DNA of 54,342 bases, taken from contig CACXES010000082.1 in NCBI GenBank assembly GCA_902766745.1, positions 1-54,342 of the forward strand, read 5' to 3'. The DNA comes from an uncultured Ruminococcus sp. (lineage in GTDB: Bacteria; Bacillota; Clostridia; Monoglobales; Monoglobaceae). The position numbers and the translations under genes are program-made. How positions within the stretch are numbered: the first letter of the stretch is position 1; each line of letters starts with the position of its first letter. The notes beneath the pieces are model-generated. The model was given only the letters and a program-made list of their open reading frames with translations, was not told where the DNA came from and searched no databases. Positions 32,237 through 41,162 of the stretch are shown here, one piece after another.

Positions 32237-32881
32237 TTATGCAAAGATTTTTTCGCAGTCAACCTCGGCGAGGGATTCTGCCGAATAGTCCGCCTCGGAA
32301 TTATCCTTTGCCGCTCCCACCGCAAGGGCGGTCATGCCTCCGCTTTTCGCCGCCTTGATCCCGGCGTCCGAATCCTCAACCACCATGCACAGCTCCGGGT
32401 CGACGCCGAGCTTCTTCGCCGCAACGAGAAAGACCTCCGGGTCGGGCTTTGACTTTGTGGTGTCCAAGCCGCAGCTCACTGCGTCCATGGACGACAAAAG
32501 CTCTGTCTTTTCCAGTATGAGCGGCGCATTCTTGCTTGCCGAGCCCACCGCTGTCAAGATTCCCCTGTCCTTAATATACTTAATAAATTCCTCGACACCG
32601 GGCAGGACATCCGCAGCCGACAGGGTTTCGAGAGACTTCACATATATATTATTCTTTCTCTCCGCCATGGCAAGCTTCTCATCCTCCGTGTAGGTCTTAT
32701 CGCCCTTCTCAAGCACTACCTCCAGTGATGCCATACGACTGACACCGCGCTGTCTTACATTATCCGCCTCACAATAGCTGTGAATTCCGATTTCCTCCGC
32801 CAGCTGCTTCCACGCCTTGTAGTGCAGCACATCGGTGGACACCAGAACACCGTCCAAATCAAATATTACCGCTTTAATCAT
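32237..32881 (-). CDS. pgmB: Beta-phosphoglucomutase
   Basis: A 214-residue HAD phosphotransferase converting beta-glucose-1-phosphate to glucose-6-phosphate. FDLDGVLVSTDVLHYKAW carries nucleophile D8 and acid/base D10; RGVSRMASLEVVL is the substrate-specific loop of beta-PGM; GSASKNAP and KPDPEVFL plus VVEDSDAGIKAA complete the HAD site. The start overlaps the stop of the GH65 phosphorylase (TAATG), whose product is its substrate, so the two act in sequence. Confidence 0.94.
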   Translation of the reverse strand: MIKAVIFDLDGVLVSTDVLHYKAWKQLAEEIGIHSYCEADNVRQRGVSRMASLEVVLEKGDKTYTEDEKLAMAERKNNIYVKSLETLSAADVLPGVEEFIKYIKDRGILTAVGSASKNAPLILEKTELLSSMDAVSCGLDTTKSKPDPEVFLVAAKKLGVDPELCMVVEDSDAGIKAAKSGGMTALAVGAAKDNSEADYSAESLAEVDCEKIFA

Positions 32882-35055
32882 TACTTTATCTCCTCTATAA
32901 CCGAATTATTTCCTTCTATATTTACGCTGTACAGCTTTCCGCCGAAGCGAAGCTTAAACCGCATCGCCTTCCACTTTGACGGAAGTGCCGGCCTTGACAC
33001 AAGCCGTCCGTTCTCCGCCGAAATTCCGGCAAAGCCCAAAGTGGCAACAATCCACGCACCGCCCTCTGACGCCGGGTGCGTTCCGCCTATGTAGATAAGC
33101 CCTGCCCACTGCTTGCTTCCGGGGAGCAGATCTGCCGATGCCGACTTCATGAACAGAGGATATGCCGAATCGGGATCGCCGATATAGCAGGACAACAGCG
33201 AATACATACACGCCGACAGCGAGGAGCCATGCTCCGTTCTCGGCTCATAATAATTCCAGTTTTTGCGCATAATATCCGTGCTGTAATCGTTCTTGAACAT
33301 ACTCAGCATGGCTACAACATCCGCCTGCTTCAAAACCTGCGTGTCGCTTGCAACGCCGTATGCGCCGCCCCAATATTCCTTTTCGTCCAGCAGGCGCGAG
33401 CGAACCTCGTCCACACTTGCGTCCTCTAACTTAAAATAGCCGTCAAACTGCTCGATAAGTCCCGTTTCGGGATTCGGCTCCGGCACATACATATGCTCTG
33501 CCGAATCGGCAAAGACAGCATAGAGCCTGTCCAACTCGTACTTTTCGTCAAGCTCGGCATAGCAGTCGGGATATTTATCCTTTAAGACCCCGAGAAGCTG
33601 TACCGTTTTTTCGAATACAAACTTCGCCATTCTGTTGGTGTAGGCGTTGTTGTTCACTCTCTCGTGATATTCATCGGGACCCACCACATCGTGAATCTCA
33701 TACTTATCGCTGTCCGCCTTTTTAATGAGAAGCGAACGGTACATACGGGCACATTCCACGGCGACCTCCGCCGCACCCTCCTCGAGTATGGAGTAATCCC
33801 CCGAGGCGTCAATATATTTCATTATCGCATAGACCACCGCCGCCGACACATGGTACTGCTTATCACGGAAATGTGTGCGCATGGGGCGCTTGGTAAACAC
33901 GTCCACTACATTGTAGTCCGAACAGCCCTCAATGCCGCCCTCTTGGCTTTCCCACGCATAATATGCGCCGTTTAAGCCGTACTCCGCCGCCTTCTTCCGT
34001 GCGCCGCCAAGGGTGTCGATACGGTATCTGATAAGGGTCTTTGCCACCTCCGGATCGGTGTATATGAAGTAATCTATCATAAACATCTCCGTATCCCAGA
34101 ACACCGCTCCCTTGTATACCTGTCCCGACAAGCCTCTTGCCGGTATGGACATACTTCTCATATTTCTCGGCGCAATGCAGTTTAAGTGATAGAGCGAGTA
34201 GTTAAGTGCCTTTGCCGCCTCATCGTCGCCCTCGATGACAACCTCTGATATTTCCTGTATTTTCTCCCATGCGGCAACGCTCTCCGCTTTTGCCTCGTCA
34301 TAGGTGAGCGATTTTATATCGCCGCTGCGCTCAAGGGTGTCGGCGGAGGAATAGATTTCCGCAATTTTTTCAACCGTATAAGCTTTTCCGGCACCGGCAC
34401 GGAAGCAAATATGCGACAGTGCCGCCTTATCGGTTATGTCGCAGCTCTTGTCTGCGTCAAAGTCAAAGCGGATATATTCCGCAGCACTCACTGTCACGCC
34501 CTTTTCGCCGGTGGTGCCGACAACGGATTTAACACCGTCCTCGCAGGATATGTCAAGCTTTGCGAAGTGAGGGCCGTTTATATCCCACACATCGCCGTCT
34601 ATGCCCGTTACTATCTCAAAGTCACAGTCATAGTCTGCGCTGACAGTACAGCGCAAGCCGACGATATGCTGCCGCTCCATACTTGCGAAGCGCTCACACT
34701 CGAGGGTTATTTTCCCCTTGGGGGTCTGCCACACGGTGCGGCGCAAATGGATTCCGTGACGAAAGTCAAGACTCTGTATATGCTCTGCCGGCTCCGTATC
34801 GGGCAGAGCGTACACTGCACCGTCCGCCTTAATGTATGTATACAAAACATTGGGGGCATTGACCGATTCGCGCCAAGCATCGCCCACTCGGTCGTATATG
34901 CCCGCCATATTTACGGCGCACATCTGCTCCTTTGTGTATTCCTCCATGGTGCCTCTTATTCCGAAATAACCGTTTCCGATCAGGAACTTATTACCGTACC
35001 ACGGTATATTATCTTTATTAAACTCCACTGATGATATTTCCCACATATCAGTCAT
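32881..35055 (-). CDS. GH65 family disaccharide phosphorylase (maltose phosphorylase-like)
   Basis: A 724-residue inverting phosphorylase that cleaves an alpha-glucoside with phosphate to beta-glucose-1-phosphate. IGNGYFGIRGTMEEY is the family N-terminal block; HDVVGPDEYHERVNNNAYTN contains the general acid glutamate; KQADVVAML follows in the barrel. Maltose is the commonest substrate, but kojibiose, nigerose and trehalose phosphorylases share these motifs. Start 35055 follows GAGAGG at ten bases; the next Met at 35046 has AAGGA at eight and is a close rival. Cytoplasmic, with pgmB directly downstream. Confidence 0.88.
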   Translation of the reverse strand: MTDMWEISSVEFNKDNIPWYGNKFLIGNGYFGIRGTMEEYTKEQMCAVNMAGIYDRVGDAWRESVNAPNVLYTYIKADGAVYALPDTEPAEHIQSLDFRHGIHLRRTVWQTPKGKITLECERFASMERQHIVGLRCTVSADYDCDFEIVTGIDGDVWDINGPHFAKLDISCEDGVKSVVGTTGEKGVTVSAAEYIRFDFDADKSCDITDKAALSHICFRAGAGKAYTVEKIAEIYSSADTLERSGDIKSLTYDEAKAESVAAWEKIQEISEVVIEGDDEAAKALNYSLYHLNCIAPRNMRSMSIPARGLSGQVYKGAVFWDTEMFMIDYFIYTDPEVAKTLIRYRIDTLGGARKKAAEYGLNGAYYAWESQEGGIEGCSDYNVVDVFTKRPMRTHFRDKQYHVSAAVVYAIMKYIDASGDYSILEEGAAEVAVECARMYRSLLIKKADSDKYEIHDVVGPDEYHERVNNNAYTNRMAKFVFEKTVQLLGVLKDKYPDCYAELDEKYELDRLYAVFADSAEHMYVPEPNPETGLIEQFDGYFKLEDASVDEVRSRLLDEKEYWGGAYGVASDTQVLKQADVVAMLSMFKNDYSTDIMRKNWNYYEPRTEHGSSLSACMYSLLSCYIGDPDSAYPLFMKSASADLLPGSKQWAGLIYIGGTHPASEGGAWIVATLGFAGISAENGRLVSRPALPSKWKAMRFKLRFGGKLYSVNIEGNNSVIEEIK

Positions 35056-35077
35056 CCTTGCACAACCTCTCTGATTC

Positions 35078-35118
35078 AACATTTTCTTTGTTTATGTTTT
35101 AACATTCTCTTTATTTAT
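35078..35118 (-). repeat. Tandem 18-base repeat in the GH65 leader
   Basis: Plus-strand AACATTTTCTTTGTTTAT (35078-35095) and AACATTCTCTTTATTTAT (35101-35118) differ at two positions and are 23 bases apart, two turns of the helix. They lie between the -10 and the start codon of the GH65 gene, a repressor-type position. Confidence 0.45.
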
Positions 35119-35145
35119 TATAAATTTATGAGCGCGGTTTGTCAA
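35117..35145 (-). promoter_or_regulatory. Promoter of the GH65-pgmB-flavodiiron operon
   Basis: Minus-strand TTGACA (35140-35145) and TATAAT (35117-35122), spacer 17, both perfect. It may serve all three genes, since the gaps between them are a one-base overlap and 25 bases. Confidence 0.75.
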
Positions 35146-35254
35146 CATATATTCAGCCGAATTTTCATAATTTTTATGGACAATTTGAATTTTATATGTT
35201 AAAATTATATATATGGTTTGACATACACAAAATTACAGGTGGAGGTTTTGAAAA

Positions 35255-38200
35255 ATGGCGGTAAATTGGACACCCGAGCAGACAGAGGCAATAGAAACCC
35301 GCGGCGGAAATATTCTCGTTGCCGCGGCGGCAGGCAGCGGCAAGACGGCCGTGCTTGTTGAGCGTGTGATCCGCATGATTTGCGATACAAAAAATCCCGT
35401 ACCCGTGGATAAGCTTCTTGTGCTGACCTTTACCGATGCGGCGGCAGGCGAAATGAAGCGTAAAATCGCCGACGCCATCGACTTAAAGCTTGCCGAAAAT
35501 CCCGAGGACGAATGGCTTCGGGAGCAAAGCATAAAGGTCAACTCTGCCTGTATATCTACGATTCACTCCTTTTGCAGCCGAATCATAGCAAACAACGCCC
35601 ACCTGACCGACCTGCCGTCGGATTACTCGCTGATAGACGAAACCGAGAACGAAATACTTTGCGGCAATGCCTTGGACGAGGTATTGGAGGCGTATTACAA
35701 GCGAATCGACAAGAAGCACGGCTTCCGTGAGCTTGTCCTCGGCAGCGGTGTTCAAAGCGACCGCAATCTCCGTGAGATGATAATCAAGATTTACAATTTC
35801 TCGCAAAGCCTTGCCTATCCGAAGCGGTGGTTCCGCAGGGTTTGCTCTGATATGTACTGCGGAATCGAAACGAGAGAGGATTTGGTGCGCTCTGCGTGGT
35901 TTGAGCCTTTTAAAAATGAAATTCTCGGTCTTGCACGGAATATTTCCGATGCGATTCAGCATCTTGCCGAGCTTGTCGACCGTGCAGAGCTGCCCCGCGA
36001 CAACCCGCACTATATATACTATCATGACTTGAAATACGCCTTCTGCGATGTGTACGATAACATCGACACAAATACCGCCGAAGGCTTTGATGCCCTCTGT
36101 CGCCTGCTGAACGAATTTTCATTGCCGAAGGCACCGCGCGCCTCAAAGGCGGTTGCCGATATAAAATCAGAGCTTGACTTCTACCGCAAGGAAATAGCGG
36201 AGGCATCTCTCGCCTCGGCAAAGTCGCTGCTGACCGCCTTCGACGATGACAGCCTGCATCGCCTTACGAAGTCTGCACCGACCGTCCGCACACTGTGCAA
36301 TATTGTGCGTATGACCGAGAGGGTTCATCGCCGTCTTAAGCGTGAACGCTCCGCCATTGACTTTTCCGATCTTGAACACGAGATGCTGAAGCTTCTTTGC
36401 GGAACCCACGGAAACGAAACACCCCTCTGTGTGCGCCTGCGGGAAAATTACTGCGAAATTCTCGTAGACGAATTTCAGGATACAAACGCTCTGCAGTTCG
36501 AGATTTTTTCGCACCTGTCAAAGGCTGACGGAAACCTCTTTATGGTTGGAGATGTGAAGCAGAGCATTTATAAATTCCGAAACGCCGATCCCTCCATATT
36601 CCTGCGCCTTTACAAGGACTACGGCAGCGGTCGCGGAGGGCGGCTCATCCGACTGTTCAAAAACTTCCGCAGCCGCCGAGAGGTCATTGACTCGGTCAAC
36701 CACATTTTTTCGGCGGTTATGAGCGAGAGAGTCGGCGGCATTGACTATACCGAGGACGAGTATCTGATTCCCGGCGCCTCCTACGAGGACGGCGGCGACT
36801 ACCGCACGGAGATTATCATAAACGATGCCTCCGACATTTCCGAAAATCCCATCACCCATGTGAAAATCGAGCCTCACGACCTTGAGTCCGCCTATGCTGC
36901 GGCACGTATAAAGCGGCTTGTGACAGGCGGAGAGCTTTGTGTGACCGATAAGGACAGCGGTCGGCTTCGCCCGGTCAGATACGGAGATATCGCCGTGCTT
37001 TCGGCAGGCTGGGACGATTGCCTTTGCATGGAGGAGGCACTCTCAAACGAGGGTATTTCAGCCTTCTGCGAAAAGAGCAGTCACTACTTGGACTCGATAG
37101 AGGTTGCAACGGTACTCGCCTTTCTGCAAATCATAGATAATCCGATACAGGACATACCTCTGCTTGCGGTGCTTCGCTCACCCCTGTTCGGCTTCTCCGC
37201 CAACGAGCTTGCCGAGATACGAACCGCCGCCGAGGGCAGATATTACTTTGCACTCACCGCAGCGGCTGAAAATACCCCCAAGGCTGCGGAATTCCTTGAG
37301 GTTCTAAACAACCTGCGCAACTGCTCAAAATATATGGGCGTGGACGAGCTGGTTTGGAAAATATGCTATGAGCTTGACTATATCTCCATTGTCGGGAGCA
37401 TGGAGGACGGCGGAATCCGCAAGGCTAATCTAAAGCTTCTTCTGAAGCGGTGCTCCGACTTTGAGCAGGGAGTTCTGACCGGGCTGTTCAACTTCATCAA
37501 GTACATCGAAAAGCTTCGGGAAGGCGAAAAGGATTTAAGCCCGGCAGCAGCTGCGGCGGACAGTGCGGACACTGTCACCGTTATGACCATACACAAGTCT
37601 AAGGGTCTGGAGTTTCCCGTTGTTCTGCTTTTCGGGCTGGACAGGCGCATAAATACACAAGACGCCTCAAACCGTATTATATGGGATGCGGAGCTGGGGC
37701 TTGGCATGGACTTTGTCGATACAAGACAGCGAATCCTCTACCGTATGCCGGAAAAGGAATTGATTTCTGCGGAAATACGCCGAGGTCTATACGCCGAGAG
37801 GATGAGGCTTCTTTACGTTGCAATGACCCGTGCGAAAGAGAAGCTTATCATCTCCGCAAGCCAAGGGGCAAGATATTCCGAATGGAAAAAGGCTGTATTT
37901 AACCCCGATGGAACGATGCACCCTGCCATGGTCGAAAAGATGTCAAGTATGCGCGACTGGATTTGGGGTTCGGTTATGAATCATCCCGACGGCAAGCCCC
38001 TCCGCGAATTTGGAGAGCGGCTCGACCTCGTCCCCTCCTGCAAGACCGATGCGTCTTACACGGTGTATCTTGCCGATGCCGATGCCGAGGCGGAGGCTTC
38101 AGCAAATACAGTATATACCGCAAATACTGCGGAGGCGGCGGAAAATACCAATGCGCTTTGCGAAATGCTTGATTATGTCTACCCCTTCAGCGAGGAGGGA

Positions 38201-38821
38201 CGGCTGCCGGTGAAGATTTCAGTCAGCGAGCTCAAGCGGCGGCAGATGCCCGAGGAGGACTTTTCCGCCGGTCTGATAAAGGCGGAGCGAGGTCTGATTT
38301 ACAGTACCGACGAAATCAGTGCCGCAGAGCGCGGAACCGTCACCCACTACGTTATGCAGCACATTGACATTTCACGCACCGACAGTGCCGAAGCCGTTAC
38401 GGAGCAGATAGACGCAATGGCTGCCGGCGGAATGATAACCGAGGCGCAAAGACTCGCCGTAAACGACAGTGCGATATTCGGCTTCTTTGACTCCGATTTG
38501 GGAAAACGGCTGAAGACCGCCCGGCAGTTTGAACGTGAATTTGACTTTTATATGCAGGTTTCGGCTGAAGAAATCGGAAGCCGTGCCGATGGCAAGGTTC
38601 TGGTTCAGGGGATTGCAGACTGCTTTTTCGAGGAGGACGGCGAGCTTGTCCTTATCGACTACAAAACGGACAGGGTAAGCAGCGAAAAATGTGCCGCCCG
38701 TGCCGAGATGTATCGGGTGCAGATGAACTATTATTCCAAGGGGCTTTCGGATGTGCTCGGCAAACGGGTCAAGGAAAGATATATCTACTTTTTAAATTGC
38801 AGCACGGTTATTCCCTGCTGA
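35255..38821 (+). CDS. addA: ATP-dependent helicase/nuclease AddA
   Basis: An 1188-residue UvrD-type helicase fused to a RecB-type nuclease. Walker A AAAGSGKT (24-31), LVLTFTDAAAGEMKRKI, Walker B ILVDEFQDTN, VGDVKQSIYKFRNADPSIF, VTVMTIHKSKGLEFPVV and LLYVAMTRAKEKLI are the helicase motifs; the nuclease motif near the C-terminus reads GIADCFFEEDGELVLIDYKTD. With AddB it processes double-strand breaks for recombination. AddB, usually the neighbour, is not in the window. GGAGG precedes the start. The GH65 operon diverges from it. Confidence 0.95.
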   Translation: MAVNWTPEQTEAIETRGGNILVAAAAGSGKTAVLVERVIRMICDTKNPVPVDKLLVLTFTDAAAGEMKRKIADAIDLKLAENPEDEWLREQSIKVNSACISTIHSFCSRIIANNAHLTDLPSDYSLIDETENEILCGNALDEVLEAYYKRIDKKHGFRELVLGSGVQSDRNLREMIIKIYNFSQSLAYPKRWFRRVCSDMYCGIETREDLVRSAWFEPFKNEILGLARNISDAIQHLAELVDRAELPRDNPHYIYYHDLKYAFCDVYDNIDTNTAEGFDALCRLLNEFSLPKAPRASKAVADIKSELDFYRKEIAEASLASAKSLLTAFDDDSLHRLTKSAPTVRTLCNIVRMTERVHRRLKRERSAIDFSDLEHEMLKLLCGTHGNETPLCVRLRENYCEILVDEFQDTNALQFEIFSHLSKADGNLFMVGDVKQSIYKFRNADPSIFLRLYKDYGSGRGGRLIRLFKNFRSRREVIDSVNHIFSAVMSERVGGIDYTEDEYLIPGASYEDGGDYRTEIIINDASDISENPITHVKIEPHDLESAYAAARIKRLVTGGELCVTDKDSGRLRPVRYGDIAVLSAGWDDCLCMEEALSNEGISAFCEKSSHYLDSIEVATVLAFLQIIDNPIQDIPLLAVLRSPLFGFSANELAEIRTAAEGRYYFALTAAAENTPKAAEFLEVLNNLRNCSKYMGVDELVWKICYELDYISIVGSMEDGGIRKANLKLLLKRCSDFEQGVLTGLFNFIKYIEKLREGEKDLSPAAAAADSADTVTVMTIHKSKGLEFPVVLLFGLDRRINTQDASNRIIWDAELGLGMDFVDTRQRILYRMPEKELISAEIRRGLYAERMRLLYVAMTRAKEKLIISASQGARYSEWKKAVFNPDGTMHPAMVEKMSSMRDWIWGSVMNHPDGKPLREFGERLDLVPSCKTDASYTVYLADADAEAEASANTVYTANTAEAAENTNALCEMLDYVYPFSEEGRLPVKISVSELKRRQMPEEDFSAGLIKAERGLIYSTDEISAAERGTVTHYVMQHIDISRTDSAEAVTEQIDAMAAGGMITEAQRLAVNDSAIFGFFDSDLGKRLKTARQFEREFDFYMQVSAEEIGSRADGKVLVQGIADCFFEEDGELVLIDYKTDRVSSEKCAARAEMYRVQMNYYSKGLSDVLGKRVKERYIYFLNCSTVIPC

Positions 38822-38878
38822 AACATTTTGAAATACATTTTTATTTAAATATATTACACAATAGAACGGAGGCAGTTT

Positions 38879-39979
38879 ATGAAAGGCTTGATTTTATCGA
38901 TTACTGCGGGACAGGGGCACAATCAGACCGCAAAGGTACTGAGCGAGTGCTTTGTCGAAAAAGGTATAGAATGTCCGTACATGGACGTGTTTGATTATAT
39001 AAACCCCCTGCTGTCCGATTCGGTTTCACACATATACCTTATGTCCACGAAGAATCTGCCGAAGATTTACGGAAAGATATACAGGATGTGTGAAAACCGC
39101 CCCGGCGACGAGCTTCACGGTCTGCCCAAGGTCACCAATCAAATTCTCGCCAAAAAGCTTCTGACGAAGATTGAAGATGAAAAGCCTGATTTTATCATCT
39201 GCACTCATGTTTTTGCGGCTCTTTTGGTTACCTGCCTTGACGGGGTCATGGACGAGAGGATTAAGACAATCGGGATAGTTACGGATTTTACCATACACCC
39301 ATACTGGGAGGACACAAGGCTTGACTATTATGTGACGCCCGACCGGCTTTTGAGCGGTCAGGCAAAGCGCAAGGGCATTGACGAAGCAAAGCTTGTCCCT
39401 GTGGGGATTCCCATAGACCCGAAGTTTGCAAAAAAATTGCCGAGAGAGGAGGCATGCGCCGCTCTCGGACTTCCGAACAAGAGAACGGTTCTGGTTATGA
39501 GCGGAAGCATGGGCTTCGGCGACGTTGCCTCGGATATACGTGCACTTGCAAAAACCGATTTGGATTTTCAGATTGTGACCATCTGCGGAAACAACAAGAA
39601 GCTTAAAAAGTGTATCGACAAGCTTGAAACCGAAAAGAAGATATTCAACTATGGCTTTGTAGATAATGTGGATGTCTTTATGGACTGCGCCGACTGTATT
39701 GTAACCAAGCCCGGCGGCCTTACCTCCAGTGAGGCTCTGGCGAAGGGAATTCCCATGATAATAAGCAACCCCATCCCCGGACAGGAGGACAGAAACGTGG
39801 AATTTCTTCTTAACGCCGGTGCGGCAATAAAGGTCAGTCCGACCTACCCCATATGCGACGCACTTTTGCAGATGTTTGACGAGCTGCGTATGCAGCTTAT
39901 AAGAGAGACGATAAAGACAATCGGAAAGCCGAATTCCACCGCCGACCTGATAGAATTTATCACAGATAAATGCAGATAG
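38879..39979 (+). CDS. MGDG synthase/UgtP-type glycosyltransferase
   Basis: A 366-residue GT28-like transferase. The N-terminal MGDG-synthase domain starts GLILSITAGQGHNQTAKVLSE (family GxGH pattern), and the C-terminal UDP-sugar domain has VLVMSGSMGFGD and DCIVTKPGGLTSSEALAKGIPMII. Such enzymes add glucose or galactose to diacylglycerol at the membrane, for glycolipids or lipoteichoic acid anchors. 57 bases after addA with its own GGAGG site; possibly cotranscribed. Ended by a very strong terminator. Confidence 0.88.
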   Translation: MKGLILSITAGQGHNQTAKVLSECFVEKGIECPYMDVFDYINPLLSDSVSHIYLMSTKNLPKIYGKIYRMCENRPGDELHGLPKVTNQILAKKLLTKIEDEKPDFIICTHVFAALLVTCLDGVMDERIKTIGIVTDFTIHPYWEDTRLDYYVTPDRLLSGQAKRKGIDEAKLVPVGIPIDPKFAKKLPREEACAALGLPNKRTVLVMSGSMGFGDVASDIRALAKTDLDFQIVTICGNNKKLKKCIDKLETEKKIFNYGFVDNVDVFMDCADCIVTKPGGLTSSEALAKGIPMIISNPIPGQEDRNVEFLLNAGAAIKVSPTYPICDALLQMFDELRMQLIRETIKTIGKPNSTADLIEFITDKCR

Positions 39980-40006
39980 AGCTTATCTGTATGCTTATGA
40001 ATTTCT

Positions 40007-40051
40007 AAAGCCCTCTGCTTAATCCAAGCTGCGGATTAAGCAGAGGGCTTT
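40007..40051. terminator. Bidirectional terminator with 19-bp perfect stem
   Basis: AAAGCCCTCTGCTTAATCC pairs perfectly with its reverse complement around AAGCTGC, between the convergent glycosyltransferase (stop 39979) and HAD phosphatase (stop 40056). The A run and T run on either side serve both directions. Confidence 0.85.
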
Positions 40052-40055
40052 AATA

Positions 40056-40856
40056 TCATATCAGTCCGAGCTTTGTCAGAGCCTTTGCCACTCCGTCCTC
40101 GGCAACGCCCGATGTAAACATATCCGCAACCGCCTCCAGCTCCTTTGCGTGGGGCGTCATTGCAATGCCGCAGCCGGCAGCCTTCAGCATATCCAAATCG
40201 TTTACATCATCGCCGAAGGCATAGACATCAGAAATGTCAATGCCGAGCCGATCTGCCAGTGCCGACATTCCCACCGATTTATTCATGCCATGCTTGTCTA
40301 TATCGGCGGAGTTGTTTTTATGATGCCGAGTGACGGTAAAATCACCGCTCAAATCCCGCTGCATCTGTGAGAACTGAGCATCACGGTCAAAGACTGCGAT
40401 AAGCTTGTTTGCACGAATATTTTCCGTCCTGTCATAGGGTCGAAATGCCTCGGAGCTTATGCAAAACTTTTTCAGCATTTCCGCAAGCAGAGGATACCTC
40501 TTTTCACCGAAATAACAGGTGTCGTGATTTTCCGCATTGTAGGCAATGTTATTTTTTTCGAGGTAATCGATAACTTTGCGCAGACGTTCCTCATCTATGC
40601 AGTCGTCAAATACTACGTCACCGAAAGCCTCCGCAACGGCACCGTTTGACGTGACATAACAGTCAAAGTCGATACCGAGGTCAGGGACATAGCATTTCGC
40701 TCTGCCTGTCGCAAGCCCTGTCAGATACCCGTTTTCCTTAAGCTTCTCCACTGCGGCATATGTTGCGGCGGTGGGCTTAAATATTTTCTCCCGCTCGTCA
40801 ACCAACGTTCCATCCACATCAAAGAGCACTATTCCCTTGTATCTTTTTTCTGTCAT
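40056..40856 (-). CDS. Cof-type HAD-superfamily phosphatase
   Basis: A 266-residue HAD hydrolase with the large type II cap of Cof/YidA proteins. GIVLFDVDGTLVDEREK holds the nucleophile Asp; GLATGR is motif II; a lysine and AFGDDVNDLDMLKAAG are motifs III and IV. Members dephosphorylate sugar phosphates and cofactors such as FMN or PLP; specificity cannot be read. Start 40856 (MTEKRYKG) follows GGAG at nine bases; the frame is open to 40892. Confidence 0.88.
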   Translation of the reverse strand: MTEKRYKGIVLFDVDGTLVDEREKIFKPTAATYAAVEKLKENGYLTGLATGRAKCYVPDLGIDFDCYVTSNGAVAEAFGDVVFDDCIDEERLRKVIDYLEKNNIAYNAENHDTCYFGEKRYPLLAEMLKKFCISSEAFRPYDRTENIRANKLIAVFDRDAQFSQMQRDLSGDFTVTRHHKNNSADIDKHGMNKSVGMSALADRLGIDISDVYAFGDDVNDLDMLKAAGCGIAMTPHAKELEAVADMFTSGVAEDGVAKALTKLGLI

Positions 40857-41162
40857 AATGATAATCTCCATTCCGTCGCCCTGCATCGGCACAAGCAGTA
40901 ATTAAATTTCTCTTATCCGCAGGGCAAGGAATGATAAGAGATTATTACGCCCATGTGCGTTTCCGAGGCTTTGCCTCGGAAAATTTCGCACGGGCAATCA
41001 AATCCGCCGGAGGCATAACGTGAAAGGCACTTTCACGTTATCTCCCGAAGCTTAAGTCGATTATTTTACTGCTCCTGTTATTTTACCCTATTTTTCGTAA
41101 AAAATCAAGTCTTGGGACATATTGCACTTGCAATTTATCAAAAAATATAGTATAGTTTTAGT
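40857..41162. other. Structured non-coding region between HAD and ygiQ genes
   Basis: Three consecutive inverted repeats fill 40907-41041. First, TTCTCTTATC with GATAAGAGA (40907-40941). Second, a long two-part stem, GCCC..TGTGCG with CGCACGGGC (40949-40995), enclosing TTTCCGAGG/CCTCGGAAA (40960-40982). Third, ATAACGTGAAA with its exact complement (41015-41041). No protein is encoded. It could be the leader of the minus-strand HAD gene, an RNA of its own or a decayed mobile element. Confidence 0.5.
41128..41156 (+). promoter_or_regulatory. Promoter of ygiQ placing the start at the ATG
   Basis: TTGCAA (41128-41133) and TATAGT (41151-41156), spacer 17. The -10 ends six bases before the ATG at 41163, so transcription would begin at or next to the start codon. 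Confidence 0.65.
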
